From positions 11,092,001-11,156,000 of the forward strand of contig NC_062244.1 in the NCBI RefSeq assembly GCF_905475465.1: DNA of 64,000 nt, read 5' to 3'. This DNA is from Pieris napi (Eukaryota; Arthropoda; Insecta; Lepidoptera; Pieridae). The translations under genes and the position numbers were made by a program. Position 1 is the stretch's first letter. Each line of letters begins with the position of its first letter. Below are positions 1-13,900 of the stretch, in pieces. A model generated the notes under the pieces. That model was not told the DNA's origin, searched no databases, and saw nothing but the letters and a program-made list of their open reading frames with translations.

Positions 1-140
1 TAACTGTTTTTAAGGTCAAATTTATGAGATATTTTTAATAAATCCCATCTTTTAGTACATACGAAAACTAATTATATAATTCTTGCACAATATTAAAAAA
101 TCGTGTGATGATTGAGGTTGGCAGCGTCGTTTACTATTAA
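1..140 (-). mobile_element. hAT transposase remnant, continuation beyond inserted MITE
   Basis: The minus strand reads LIVNDAANLNHH just after the insertion. It follows ASHSL on the other side of the 141-858 element, as expected for the S-H-S-L-N-L-x-V-N-D-A-A motif of this transposase family. About one base is missing at the junction. The element runs off the window. Confidence 0.6.
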
Positions 141-858
141 GGGTCGATTCGACCAAACTTCAATTTATACACGAGTAACTATACCAAGAATAAGCTATTC
201 CATGATTTTAATCTCGAGTAAATCCATAGTCGTTTGTCCACGTAATCCATAGTATAATTGCGCTAGGAATAACAATACGCGAATAGCAAGAGAATGGTGA
301 ACGAAAATAAAACTAGGCAAATAAATGTTGTTCTACAACGGGACAGTGTAAGAGCATACATCATGTCAACTCGCTTTTGCCGTATTATAGTGTGAAAAAG
401 TAGCTTTTAACAGGTGTCAAACGACAACAAAAAGTTTTTATTTGTTGTTTGTTTGAGGCTTTCGTCTAAAAAGGAACTTCTGTTGAGCCTAGTTGAATTT
501 CATTCTAATATTATAGAAAATAAAAAAATCTAAAAATAAATAAATAAATAATAAATTGTTTAAACGTTTCATTATACAATGCCAGACTATTAATTAAGTG
601 CGTTGCGTTGACTTGAAATTAAAACACAGAATACATATTTGGGAAATGACAGAAATCAGCTGATTGGACTGACTGACGCCATTAAATTATTCTAGGAATA
701 GCTGTTATTCCGTGCGAAACGGCGGTATAGTAGCTATTCTCGAATAGGCCCACTATTCCTAAAATTTGTAGATGGTAAAACGTAAAATTGATTTACTCTC
801 GATTAACTGACGATTTATTCTAAGATTAAGATTTACTCTTGTTTGGTCGAATCGACCC
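141..858. mobile_element. 718-bp non-autonomous DNA transposon with TAA target duplication
   Basis: Perfect 18-bp terminal inverted repeats start GGGTCGATTCGACCAAAC (141-158 and 841-858 reversed). TAA flanks both sides (138-140, 859-861). A 3-bp TAA duplication with GGG ends suggests a PIF/Harbinger-like MITE. There is no coding capacity. It sits inside the hAT remnant, so it is younger than that element. Confidence 0.8.
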
Positions 859-1498
859 TAAATTAAACTATGGCTAGCGCACAGTAGGTAAAAAACGCTG
901 GGATTTAAATCCAGCAATATTCTTACCGCGCAAATTTGAGCCACTATCATAGCCTTGTCCCCTTAAATTGTTTATGTCCAAATTAATTTAGGTTTTCTAT
1001 TATAAATGACGTTACTCCAGCGCCAGTTGCATCTATAATTGGACAGAAAGCAAGGAAATACTCTCTTATTTCCAACTTTATAGTTTCCATGTTAAAATTG
1101 ACAAACCTTATTATCATACTAATTTGCTCTTCGTGTGAAACGTCAGGAGTACAATCCAGTATTATTGAAAAATATTTATTAATTCGACATAAATTTAAAA
1201 TAAAATGTTGAATTTGGTTCCCGAGTATTAGTTCATTTTGGATTTTATTAAGGTATGTCGGCATATAATTGAAATCATAAGACAAACACACTCAAAAAAC
1301 ACGGCGCAGCGGCCTTTCTTTTGATTCGCTAATAAGCTCTGAGTAATTAACGTAAACTAAAACCCAAAGCGTAAAATGACACTTCAAACGTACGTAAGAA
1401 TATTGTAGTGTAACATAAATAATTTCGGTGGCGGCGCCCTTATTGTCTTAGCGCCTGTGTGCACCGCACACTTCGCACACATGGGCGGCGCGGCCCTG
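859..1498 (-). mobile_element. hAT-type transposase remnant (ZMYM1-like, DUF4371-type), 5' part
   Basis: The minus strand encodes KYFSIILDCTPDVSHEEQ, then IREYFLAFCPIIDATGAG (1291-983), then NLRGQGYDSGSNLRGKN (about 955-905). These are standard motifs of the hAT-derived, ZMYM1-like transposases. The right end GCGGCCCTG (reverse CAGGGCCGC) at about 1490-1498 looks like a hAT terminus. Stops and frameshifts show it is dead. It continues across the inserted element at 141-858. Confidence 0.75.
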
Positions 1499-1723
1499 GA
1501 TGAGGCCAACACTGCTCTACAATATACAAAACCCTTTCAAACATTTCGAATACAGTTAAAAGCTTCGTGTAAAGACAACTTTCATATGATATCTTTAAAC
1601 TTGTATTACGTTCAAATCCTATTTTTTTTTTAAATGTCTATCTAGATTTTATAATTATAACTTACATAAGAGATAGTCATGCTTCTAATTTAAATTTTAT
1701 AACTTTTGAAATTGAATTTGCAG

Positions 1724-1916
1724 AATATACAGAATAGCGGAATCGTTTTCTTTATTAAGTTCTCATGAACTCTGGCAGATTATTATTGGTTACACGTTAA
1801 TGTTCGGTATAAGTGTTAACTGCATAACGTGTTTTTTTATTCTATTGACTATGGTTGGAAATTGCCCAAGATGTAATGAATTTCTCTATGATTGGAGGAA
1901 GTTTGTATATAAAAAG
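1724..1916 (+). CDS. Exon 1 (in window): repeat I S4-S5 linker, S5 and turret
   Basis: The acceptor is TTTGCAG at 1717-1723 and the donor AAG|GTACAA is at 1917. One orphan base completes an upstream codon, then 64 codons follow. The hydrophobic stretch IIIGYTLMFGISVNCITCFF is S5, preceded by the amphipathic AESFSLLSSHELW. The tail NCPRCNEFLYDWRKFVYKK is the turret before the pore loop. It exits in phase 0, matching the next exon. The preceding voltage-sensor exons are not in the window, because the sequence to the left is transposon. Confidence 0.75.
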
Positions 1917-4900
1917 GTACAATTAAAATCAAATAATTATACAGTATGAAACTTTCTACCAACGTATTTGTTGAGTTTAGAATGAGAGAATGAATTAAGG
2001 ATCCCTACACATATGCAATCTTTGTCACACACTATTTAAGATAAAAATCCGTATCCCTGCAATGAGCCCACTATATAATCATAGTTTTAAAACAACTACT
2101 GGTTGACCTTCTATACTGGACGCAAGTCATATATTTTTATGTTAATGTTTGCCAATTTCATTCAAAATACAGCCAACTCAAGCTTTAGTATGCAATATGT
2201 AAATTCCAATAGCCATTGTAATCGATAACGCGACATTTTATCATGAATAACATCGCGAAGCGTGGGTACGTTTCATACTAAACGAACGAATAACTTATAT
2301 AAAATACCTATATATGTCTGAGAAATATCGTCACTTCATTGATATGGACATCGTCATTTAGCGGATTTAGTCACGTGGGTAAAGTGCGAGCACAAAAGAC
2401 ACGAAAATTATCGTACAGTATTTAATTTAGAAGTATTACTTTTAAACTCAAACTCAAAATATCTTACTCATATAGGTAAACAAGTACACTTACGAACGTG
2501 AAAAAAGAAGTTAAATTCATTGTAAATTTTTTAACATTACAAATACGACTCGTAACACTTATAGCTTAATTCATTGTATGTTAAAAAAAAATTACTGGTG
2601 TGTAGCGGGGTATTCAACCCACGAACTACGGTTAGAATAGCACAAAGCAAACTACACTTAATGAAAAAGTTTAGTTATTAAAGTTCACATACACTATATC
2701 TACATATGTTACAAGCTATTTATTTTAAATTACCTGACAATTATGGTATACAAAAATATAACACTGCCATTTAAAGATTGTACAAGTAATTTTTTGCCAA
2801 AGCAAAAAAAATAAGTTATGGACGTTTTCCCTTTAACTATTTTGTTACAGTTGAATGAAACGGATGAATCATATTCCACATACATATACGGAGGATCATT
2901 TATATACAGTTTCTTCATCAACAACCAACTGGATGAGACCAAACCCTCAACCATCAAGGAGTATATTTTTATGGATGTCTTGATGTTACTAGGCTATTTT
3001 TTATTAACATTTATCGTTATCCCGAAAATGGTATCAGAGTCTATGTTAAGCCTTCGACGTATGGGCTCATATTATCCCAAAGTAGAAAGAATTATTGACG
3101 AGACCAGAAGGCGAAATATATCCCCGAAGGCTCACCAGGACGTCAAGGATTTCTATTCCTTAATGTGGAAGAAGAGGAGTGGCATTACCAGCGTGCCTGA
3201 AGTAATATCTGAATTACCAAGATATTTACGACTCGAAATACGCCAAGATTTAGTTTGGCCGGTGTTCCACCATAGTCCTACATTGCGAAGGACGTCGGAT
3301 TCCTATAAACGCTGGCTTTGTGAGGTAATCCGTATGGACTACAAGTTGCCGGGAGAAAAGTTTTTTGCAGGCCCTAATTGTTACAACCATCTTTACTACC
3401 TTAAATCTGGAAAGATACAACTTATTTCTTTGGATGATGGCGTGACGCCTTTAATAACATTGACTAGCGGTACTTTGTTGGGTGATATAAGTTTTTATTT
3501 GGTCCCACCGAAAAGGAAAGTAATTGTACAATGCGTAACATATTGCGATGTATTATATATCACACGGGCTGACATTTTGAATTCCCTCCACAAACATCCC
3601 CTCGATCGGCGTCTCATTTTGCAACTGGCTAAAGATAGAATAAAACATGCGCGAACCTTGTACACTTGTAAACAACATGTTAGAGGCTTAGACAGATCAG
3701 AAGACGAGGGTATAGCGTGGGTGAAAAAACGCTGGAGCGAAATTTCCGAAGCTTACCGTAACTGCAAAATATTATACGATAAAGAAGGTTTTCGGTGCCA
3801 GCTTACAGCCGAAGAAACAGTTTATCATTGTCCGAAATACATCGGCCAGCTTGTTCTGTCGAGTGACGAGCAAATTCAAACAAAGTCTTCATTCGTTTCC
3901 ACAAAATTTCCGTGGATTTTTGTTCCCCAATCGGACTTCGTTTTATTGTGGCATCGCATTGTTGTTGGCACGGTTTTCATGGTTTTAATTCTCTATCCCC
4001 CTTATCTATCGACGAAGAACCCTCCTGTGTGGTTCGGTTTATTTCAGTTCTGGACTGATGTTGTTTACATTTGCGATATTTGCGTGATGTTGTTAACTGC
4101 GATAGATGGACAAGAGAATATCGGGGACGATTACACAATTATTATATTTTCTCGATGCAAAACAATAAAGTTTATGCTTGATGTGCTTTCTACTATTTGG
4201 ATTGAAACATTTGCGTCTGTAAGCGGATTTCACCAGCTATATAACCCTCTGCAGTTTAATCGACTAATTAAGATATATGTTCTATTTTCTAAATGGGATT
4301 TAAAGAAGGACCCATTATTCGATGTGAATTATAAAATGGCCCTAATTGTGAGCTCCTTCGCATATATAACGAGTTATATTTTATACGTTTTCGATCGGAA
4401 GAATCCAAAATTGAACACGGCATATTTTTTCGGAGAATTATTTTTGAAGTGCAACACAACTGTCCCCAAACTTGAATGCGATATTGAGTTGCCGAATGCC
4501 TTTATTATATTTTTGGCTTGGTTATTGGAGTTCATATTTTACGAGTATCTCCCTGGATCTTTGATAGATATATACGTTATAGTAATTATTAGTTACTTGG
4601 TATTTTTGATTGTTATTTATAGCAAAACTAATACGGTAGCGATGTTCTATTTGAGATATCGGGAGTTAGTGAACTATCAATACTTCGTTAGTAGTATTAA
4701 GAATCATTACCGACATTATAAAATACACCCGGGCTTGCTCATACGACTGAATCAGTATTTGATATGCCATTGGAAGTATTTTAATGGCATGGACGTGTTG
4801 CATCCTAATTTGTTGAAGAATGAACCGTACGATATTTATTGGAAATTACACGGTGAGGTTGCTGAGAAGTTAATTAAGGCGGCACCTGCATTTGCGTATG

Positions 4901-7900
4901 CTGAGCCAGCGTTTATAAAGGAGCTGGCTTATAAAGCAAAATTTCTTTTACTCCCAAAGAATTGCACCATTTCCGTATTTGGCGTACAAACTAAAACTGT
5001 TACATGGCTTGTTCAGGTAAATTACTTTAACATTGATTATAGTATAATAAGATATATTCAGTTGAGAAATCAATCTTTAACAACTATATCTATGATTGTA
5101 TGTGTATTTTTTATCTAATCAATAATAAAATACAGTCATAAATCAGTCAAATAATTAATTTTTTTGCTAATTATTTATTCACTTCTTGTACTTTACCTTT
5201 TGTAGGTGTTTAATTTTCTCCATTTAGTTGCCTGGTAGACATCGCTTGTTAGGGATTAGGCCTGTTGCCTAGTTTTTATATGTTTAAGGTATTACAGTGT
5301 AAATCTGTTATAACGACATCGAAGGGACTACTCATATTTGGTCGTAAAAACCGATAGTCGTAACAGCCGATGACGTTGTTGTTAAGTAAGATTTTGGTAT
5401 ATAACCGGTATGTTGTTCTAAAAGATGTCGTTGTAATCGGTTTTGACTGTATATTAATTTATTTATTTACGTTTAATATATAAATACTAGGGTTACATGA
5501 CGTCGGAATATCACGATCTTCAAGGGGAAGTGTTCAAGAAAGAATACAGTCCCGGCGATTTTGTGTCGTCTTGTGCGGTATTTTTGGGGAAACCATCGCT
5601 TAGGACATTGAGAACAACTACAGAATGCGAAGTACTATGTTTAATTAATATTTGTGTTTACACACGCTTTTCAGTGAAGGAAAACATCGGGAATTATTAT
5701 TTTATTGATATTTTTTTTATAATTTATTTTTGATTTTTGAGTCGAGACAGAACTGAATGCATTGGCGACGCGATTTGGCGACTCAGTCTGGCGATGCAGA
5801 GACACCAAACGTAGCCATGGTAACGTTACTGGCCACGTCGCCATGGCGTCCCGGTGCTGTATGGCACTTACCTTGAACTATGACTCTTGTATGCCAAAAT
5901 TCAATGCACTCTTGACTTACGAGTCCGATTTACCGCTTTAGAATTATTTCTGAAACATAGTCCCAAAAAGTCGACAGTGTGTGGCAGACGGCTGATCACC
6001 TACTTGTATTAATATAAATGATCACAGAACAGATACATAAATCTGAAGCTCAGATCTTATAGGTTGTAGCGCTTTTTGTAAACTGCCGTAGGTTTTTGTA
6101 TACAAAAATATTAATAATTCATAATTCTCGTTTTCAGATTCTCTACTTAAAAGTGATCGACTTTTTTCACATTTTGAAAAACTATCCTAATGAGCACGAT
6201 CATTTTGAGTTTTGTATTGATAGATATATGTCGAAGTATGATCAAATGGTTGAAGATTATGTCAAGAAGTACAAAGAAGTAATAATTTTATTTAATGTTA
6301 AACTAAGAACGATTCCAATTCGAACAGAACTAAGACTGATACGACCCTGGTATACCAATAAAACAGACTTAAAATTCGAATAAACACATTATATAATATC
6401 TAATAAATACATATTAGTTTCAACAATGTTTAATGCACAGAACATTCGTTAAATTGGACAGAATTTTGTTGATATCCTAGTATCGGCGCTATTTGTAAAC
6501 TTTAAACGACTTCAAACAATTTGATTGAGATTGACCAGCATGTAAGATATTGGATACATTTGAGTATATTTGTTTGTCTGTCAACGAATTTCTATAAAAT
6601 TAAAAGATCGTCTTCCAACTTACAGTCCTAGTTTCATCGAAATTGAAATCGAGTGAATACCATAAAATCTAAAAGGCCGATTTTATGGTTTTCACGAATT
6701 ACTGGAGAGACACGTAATATTTCCTAAATATTGTATTAGCAAAAAAAATTTTTTTCAAATCATAAAGTTTTTAATTTTTTTATAGTATCGCAAGAAATTG
6801 CTAGATCAATGTTCTGTCACTTCATTAAAACGATGTTCTCTATGGAAGATAAAATTAAAGAATACACACATTTGGTTTGATCCGGAATCGAGGTATTTTG
6901 AAATTACATTTTTATATTTTGACATTGACAGGAACTATTTTAAATAATTCATTATACGAAATGTAAGAATGATTTATCGATTCGTGGAAGCGAATTTTGC
7001 GCAATAAATACAACATTTATTTATTAAGTTTAATACATCACTAGCTACTGCTCCTGTTACTGCCAGAAGTGTTCCTAAATACTCCTTGCTGCAATGTCTC
7101 TGCTATCTCTGCTCTCAGTGGCAGGGCTGGTAACTTATTTACATGCTCACGCTGCACACTTCCGTGCCCGAGGCAGCCCGACAGTTACCTATCTGAGTGT
7201 AAATGTGGCATAAAGAATGAAGACTATTGTTAATTTACGTATATATAAAAAGTTCTATTTGTTGATAATATTTTTATCTATTAGCTATAGCTATTTGTTA
7301 ATATAATCTTTATTAATAATAATCAAATTAGTGGCGCTACAACCTCTTTAGGTCTTGGCCTTAGATTTCTGAATTTGTTTCATGATCATTTTTAAATCTA
7401 ATAGGCAAGTAGATCAGCCTCCAGTGCCTGACACACGCCGTCGACTTTTTGAGTCTAAGACATGTCGGGTTCCTCACGATGTTTTCCTTCACCGTTCGAG
7501 CAAATGTTAAATGCGCACATAGAAAGTCCATTGGTGCACAGCCGGGGATCGAACCTACGACCTCCGGTATGAGAGTCGCACGCTGAATATTTATTAATAA
7601 GGAATTTAAATATTCATAAACTTTTTACAGATTTATACAAACTTGGATGGTATTTCGTGTCATTGTTGCTGTGATTTCAATTGTTTCTGCCTCATTACAA
7701 GGTGTATAATTTTTATTTATTTATAAATCAGCCTATAATATAGTGAGACGTAAGTTCTGTAATATATCTGTTTCATCGATCCTTTAGTTCTATTCGGAAG
7801 TCTCACCAAGCCAAAAAATCTATATTTTTATTTTATTCCTTGATAGATGATCCATTATTTTTTTTTTTTATTTATTCAAACAAAGTGTTCACCACTTTAT

Positions 7901-10900
7901 GTAAGTGTTACACGAATTTTAAACTTCAAATGAGTATTAATTTATCGCCAATATTACAAAAATATTTAAAGACATTAACGCCCAGCCTCTTCTACGAAAT
8001 TTCTTAATGTGATAGTTTGACGAAAAATTAACCCGTACTTCATATGTTTCAAGAAGGTATTTATAAAGATATGAATTACGTGTAATTCAAGCAACATGCA
8101 ATTTTATTACGTACATTTTTAGGACCATGATTTATCTCTGGTCTGGGTTCCGATCGACCGTACTGCAGGTAGCTAGTATAAAGGATAACAATAAAGAAAT
8201 AATGTATAAAATCTAAGTTGTATATTTATTTATTTTTTGTTTTGTCATGATTGAAAATTAATAGGGCTATTTATTTCAATTTTTAGGAGGAGTTGGTGCT
8301 TGTACAAGGCCTCCATTGATTATAATAGGTCATGTTTGCGATTGTATTGGCTATGCAGATATTTTGATTAAGTTATTTGTGAGTTACTTTGCATTTTTTG
8401 TATTACGTTTATTTATTCATATATATTTATATTTATGATTTATATTATAATTAAATACTTTTTGCACACGAATAAACAATAATATTAACCATATATTTTA
8501 AAGTAACGAAAATCATGGTGCAACGGGTGGCTTTATCGCTAATAAATAATAATTTTAAAAAACATATGTGTAATTCACACGTGGTAGAAGTGAAAAAAAT
8601 TTGGTTTCATGATAATGAACGAAAGATTTTTTTTATGTTTAATATCAATTATTAATTTGGATTTAAACTAAATGATTAAAAAGTTTTATAATATGTATAT
8701 AAAATTGATAAATTTCATCTGAATTTATAATAGAATTAAATTAATCTTTTATTTAATTTTTTACACATCTATGTTTGTTTTTAATTCAGAAAATGATCAA
8801 ATACACACTTATATAACGTTTATACACTGTATAATGCTTCCTATCTCATTTTCTCCCACGTTAAATCTTATGAATTTCTGTGTCTGTCTCTTTTTACTGT
8901 CGCTTTTTCGTTTCATCGACTTGTAGGTCACAACGATACTAAAGGAGTTTCCACAAAAAATATTTTTGTACTTATTAATAGTCCAAAAATAGTTTGATTA
9001 AGATTAAACAGTTTTCATGCAACGTCTTTTCGTCTATAGGTCTCCGACTAATTAGAGCCGCCGCCTTTTTAACGAGAATTGGACTAGCGTTTGACCGCAA
9101 TAGCACATCATTTTAAGCTGAGATATCGTCCTATCGTACCTATCTTAAAGCTAAATTAAACGTGCTCATAAACTCCATAGAAAAGATTGTAAAGAGTGTC
9201 TTTGCTATGAGACCCGATACGAATCTTTGCGACGTACCGAATAATCTTATATGAAAAGAAATTACTGAATTTTCTCCTTCCAGCTAGCATTTTATAACCA
9301 AAAGGGCTTATTAATTACCGATCCTAAAGAACGTTGGAAGCATTACTTAAGTAGGGGATTCCTTCTTGACGTTGTCGGCTGTGTGCCTGTCAAAACAATC
9401 ATTTCTGCAAATATTGGGAAAAATGACGCGGTTTTAATTAATACAGTATCGAAGTTTGCCCATTCTTACATTATCATGGGCTATTTTAACTATTTGGCGG
9501 ACTTGCCTAATAGAAACATCACTTTTTATATGGTCAGTATTTGAAATCAATTTAATAATCATTTTACAATTATGTGCAATTAAAAATGAATATTTTTTCA
9601 CTTTTGTAAACACAAATGAGCAGTGTTGGCCAAGGGGCTTCAGTGTGCGACTCTCATCCATGAGGTCGTAGGTTCGATCCCCGGTTGTGCACCAATGGAC
9701 TTTCTTTCTATGTGCGCATTTAACATTCGCTCGAACGGTGAAGGAAAACATGGTGAGGAAACCGGCTTGCCTTGACCCAAAAAGTCGACGGCGTGTATCA
9801 GGCACAGAAGGCTGATCACCTACTTGGCTATTAGATTGACAAATGATCATGAAACAGTTACAGAAATCTGAGGCCCAGACATAAAAATGTTGTAATGTCA
9901 CTGATTTTTTTAATAATCATTTTATTGTTGTATAGGGATGTTTTTTTAATATAGGATCGCGTGCATAAGTTTTCTAGTATAAATAAAAGTTGCAAAATGA
10001 TTTCACGTTTTATACTTTAGCTTGAACTTTTTCATAGAACCTTAAATTCATTAATGAACATAACCCAGGGGCGCTACCACCTTTTGGGTCTAAGAATCGG
10101 ATTTGTGTATCTGTTTTGTCATCATATGTTTTTTTCTCATAGACAAGTAGGTGGTCAACCTTCTGTGCCGGCAACATACTGTCGACTTTCTTGGGTCTAA
10201 AGCATACCTTAAGCAGAAAGTCCATTGGTTGCAACTTGGGATCAAATCTACTTCACAGTTTTCAACCATTGTAATGGTTTAATGAAGGAGTGTGGACAAT
10301 TTGAAAATATATCTTTTTTAAATAAAAGACTCATTCATATTTCAGATTTTAAAGATGCAGATAATGACAGTACTGGTGATACTTGGTACCAGTAATTACT
10401 TTGTAAGTAGATGTATATGTTTCGAATGGGATGATACAGGATATATATTGAATATGACTCGCCGTGACCACTGTTGGCTTCCTAACTATCTGTCATTGGA
10501 CAAGTATCCAACTATGCATCAGTTAAAAATTGTAAGACTTATTTTTATATATTATTCAGCATGTGCACAGATGAGAACATAATAGGAGCAAGGGGGCTCA
10601 TAGCCTAGCGGTCTTATTAAGTGGCAGCTAGGTGAGGGGTACCGGGTTCGATTCCCGGTTCGAGGGCAAGTTTTAATTTAATTTAAATTTGTTCTCGGCC
10701 TTTGGGAGGTTTGTGTGGTACCGGGCGAGTGCTTAAACCGTACATGGAGGACACGGCCGAATTTTTAAGACAAGCACGAATTATAAAAATCTTATATACT
10801 TGACGCTGGCTAATGCACAAACCGTGCCAGAGCCATAAAAAAAAATAGGAGCAAGCTTTGTGAGCTATTGACGAACATTCTGAATAAAGGGTATTTATCA

Positions 10901-13900
10901 GCTGAACGAGACGTCTTAAATATAAAATTTCAAACTTAAAAAAACAAACAAAATATCTAATTGTAAACAATCTGAACTATTCACGAACCCACTTAAACAC
11001 TCCTCAAAATCGGTCCAGCCATTGATTGCATTACGGCTTTGTCGGGAAAGATTCGATCGTCTTGGTTGGCATTGTGAATATCGGCACGATAAGCTAATAG
11101 GAACTCTAAATAAACACATCAACTTCAAAACTTCTAACTGTCAAATTTTCAATCATACTTAACCATCGATAACATTACGTTTAGCTGTCACCTGCGTCTT
11201 TACCATTTTAACAAATGAATGGCGAGATTGATGTTTTGACTGATACATTTTTAGTTTTTCTGTTTTATTGATGATCTCTTTGTTTTTTTGACAGCAATAT
11301 AGCGTTGGTCTTACTTAAATTTTTTTTTTTGTGTTCAATAGTCAATTTATCAAAGGCAACTGAACTTACGTGAGTGAAATCGCGGGTCACTATTGAGGAA
11401 TCGTAAAGAGCTTTGACTCGTAATAGAATATGTTATAAATGTGGCGTGAAACTACCGCATTTACCATGGTTATATATGGGAAAATACATTAAACTAGTAA
11501 AAAAACAATATAGCTTAGATCAAATTACAATAGCCTCAAAAATCGAGGAAGATAACAAAAGTCCTAATTTAATAATAATCCGGTGGCGCTGCAAGCCCAT
11601 AACCTGCCTTGCGATTCTGTAACTCACTTTTTCAAACAAAAAACTACAAGCTCCTTCCTTATCAGAATGCCAAATCGTAAAATGACTGCTTCACGACTGA
11701 GCGCGACCGCCGCTGCGAAAACCGCTGTGCGAATTCGAAAAGTGAGTTACAGAATCGCAAGGCAGATCTCAGATTGAACGGATGCAATCTTTGGCCATTT
11801 TTAATTCATAGACCACTAGGTCTCTGTGGGAGGCCTTCAGGCTTCAAGAGACACGTTTGAGATTTGCCGGTTTACTCGCGATGCTTCCGCATACGAGCGA
11901 GCGTTAGATGCGCACATAGACAATAATTCACTGGTGTACAGTCAGGGATCGAACCTACGACCTCAGGGATGAGAGTCAAACGCTGAAGCTTGTGGCTTCA
12001 CACACTGCTTAAATAGACTACATATTCCTAAATTAAACGAAGTTAAAATTTATTTTAAAGGTGCTTGCGCAGAGCTTTAATCTGGCACAGAGTGGTCTCA
12101 TGAGATTTAACCTTGGAAAGTTTCATATAGACCGCGAATATCTCGGTGTGGGAATTACTTTATGTATTCTTGGAATAATGTTCTGGTAATTGCTTAAATA
12201 GCTTAATTTCTAAGAAAATGTTTGCTCTGCTTTCTAAGTAATCTTGTATTTTACTAGATGTTAGTAGTGTCTTTGAAGCAAAATTAGGATTATATGTATT
12301 ATAAAACATATTTTCCACATTAAGATTACGATATATGTATAATTGTATATGTCCACCATTTAATTGCATACTAAAGCACCAAATTATTGTGGAACTCTAT
12401 CCCTTCTTAAGGTAAACTTGTAACTTAAGTTTAGTATCATTTCGACGTATCCGTCATCATAGACGAAAAGTTCTTTAATTCTGACACAATAAAAATTAAA
12501 TGAGCTAAGACCATCAAAACATCATTTATAATTATTAGTAGCTAATTTAGAGTTAACTGTTCGATTGTTCGTATAGTTTGCGTAGACATTCGTTTGTTCC
12601 TATTGTTGGTGTAGATATTTGATTGTTCGTATAGTTTGTGTAGACATTCGATTATTCGTATAGTTTGTGATAACAAATCAATTGTTTGTATAGTTTGTGT
12701 TGAGTAATCGATTGTTGGTCTTATTTATAAACGAACCATAATACCAGCCTAAATTCGATAAAAAAGGTTCTATCAAGAGACGAGGGTAATAAAACAATAT
12801 TCAATATTGTTTAAGGTTTATAGTATGTTATTTTTAATCTCATGTGTGTTATATGTGAAATATTAACTATATTCTATGTTATCTAGAATAAGGGTCTGTT
12901 TGACAATGTACGGATAAGTTCTACATAAGTTGCAAATTAGCTATTTATTACTTATTGGTAGGATAAACACTATTGTTGCGTTTCACGACTGTCAGATAGC
13001 GCTATTCGTCACATAAAGTCCATAAGTTATAAGTACGATGAAATGTCAAATAGCACAATTATTTAACTTGCAAATAATTTATGTGTTGCATAGCTATTTG
13101 GTACTCTATCCATACATTGTGAAACAGACCCTAAATGTTGTAAGCTGACGCTAAATTAAAACATTCTTTACTCATTTACACGAAGTTGCACCATCTAGTG
13201 CTTAAAATTAAATAGTTCTGCAGTATATGAATACATAATTATCTCTTTGTCGATAGTTGGATCCAAAGAATAGGGTCGGTTCTCTCCATAGTTTCTAAGA
13301 ATTTTATAATAAGGCACTATGAAGTTCTGTATAAAACCCATTTACTTGTAGCGCGACTTAGAATTTGCGTGTATTAATAATTAAGCCTCATTTATTCCTC
13401 GAAAAATTCCATATTTACAAAAGATACACACATAAAATTGTTATAAGCCTCCTCCAACTGACACTATCTCTCTCTTTCTTGAGCATTTGTCTGTCAATCT
13501 TCCCCACCTACTTTTTTAAGCTCGTAAGCCGACCGATTAATATGGTTTGCCAGGCAGCAATGAGCCATGCGCCATTGTGTGAACACCAAGTGATCGTGGC
13601 CTACAATTGTGCATTGCAAAGCGTGGCCCATCACAGGCCATTGTGACTGGGGGCTTTAGATATTAAACAATCAAGTTGATTGCCCCAAATTTTTTATCAA
13701 AATTTAAATTTCGTGTAGAGACGCCAGGCATCCCATCATTCCATTTGTCCCGTCTTTCCGAACAACGAGTTTTGGTCAAAGCTCACCGATGTCCAGATTG
13801 AGCTTTCTGATAAACGAGCTAGGTCCATCCATATTTTTTTGTGTATTTCATGTTTGCCTATAAGTGTTTGACACATTAAAAATTCTATATTTTGCTTCTT

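Noticed and set aside
983..1291. 102-aa minus-strand open frame as a host gene
   Set aside because: It is hAT/ZMYM1-like transposase with broken flanks, not a host gene.
9640..9690. tRNA gene suggested by A- and B-box sequences
   Set aside because: The same head recurs with a fixed SINE body at many sites and lacks a proper cloverleaf end, so it is a SINE, not a tRNA gene. The same holds for 10593, 19222, 49521 and 52108.
12559..12720. CRISPR-like spaced repeats
   Set aside because: Units are degenerate and tandem with no unique equal-length spacers, and the genome is animal.
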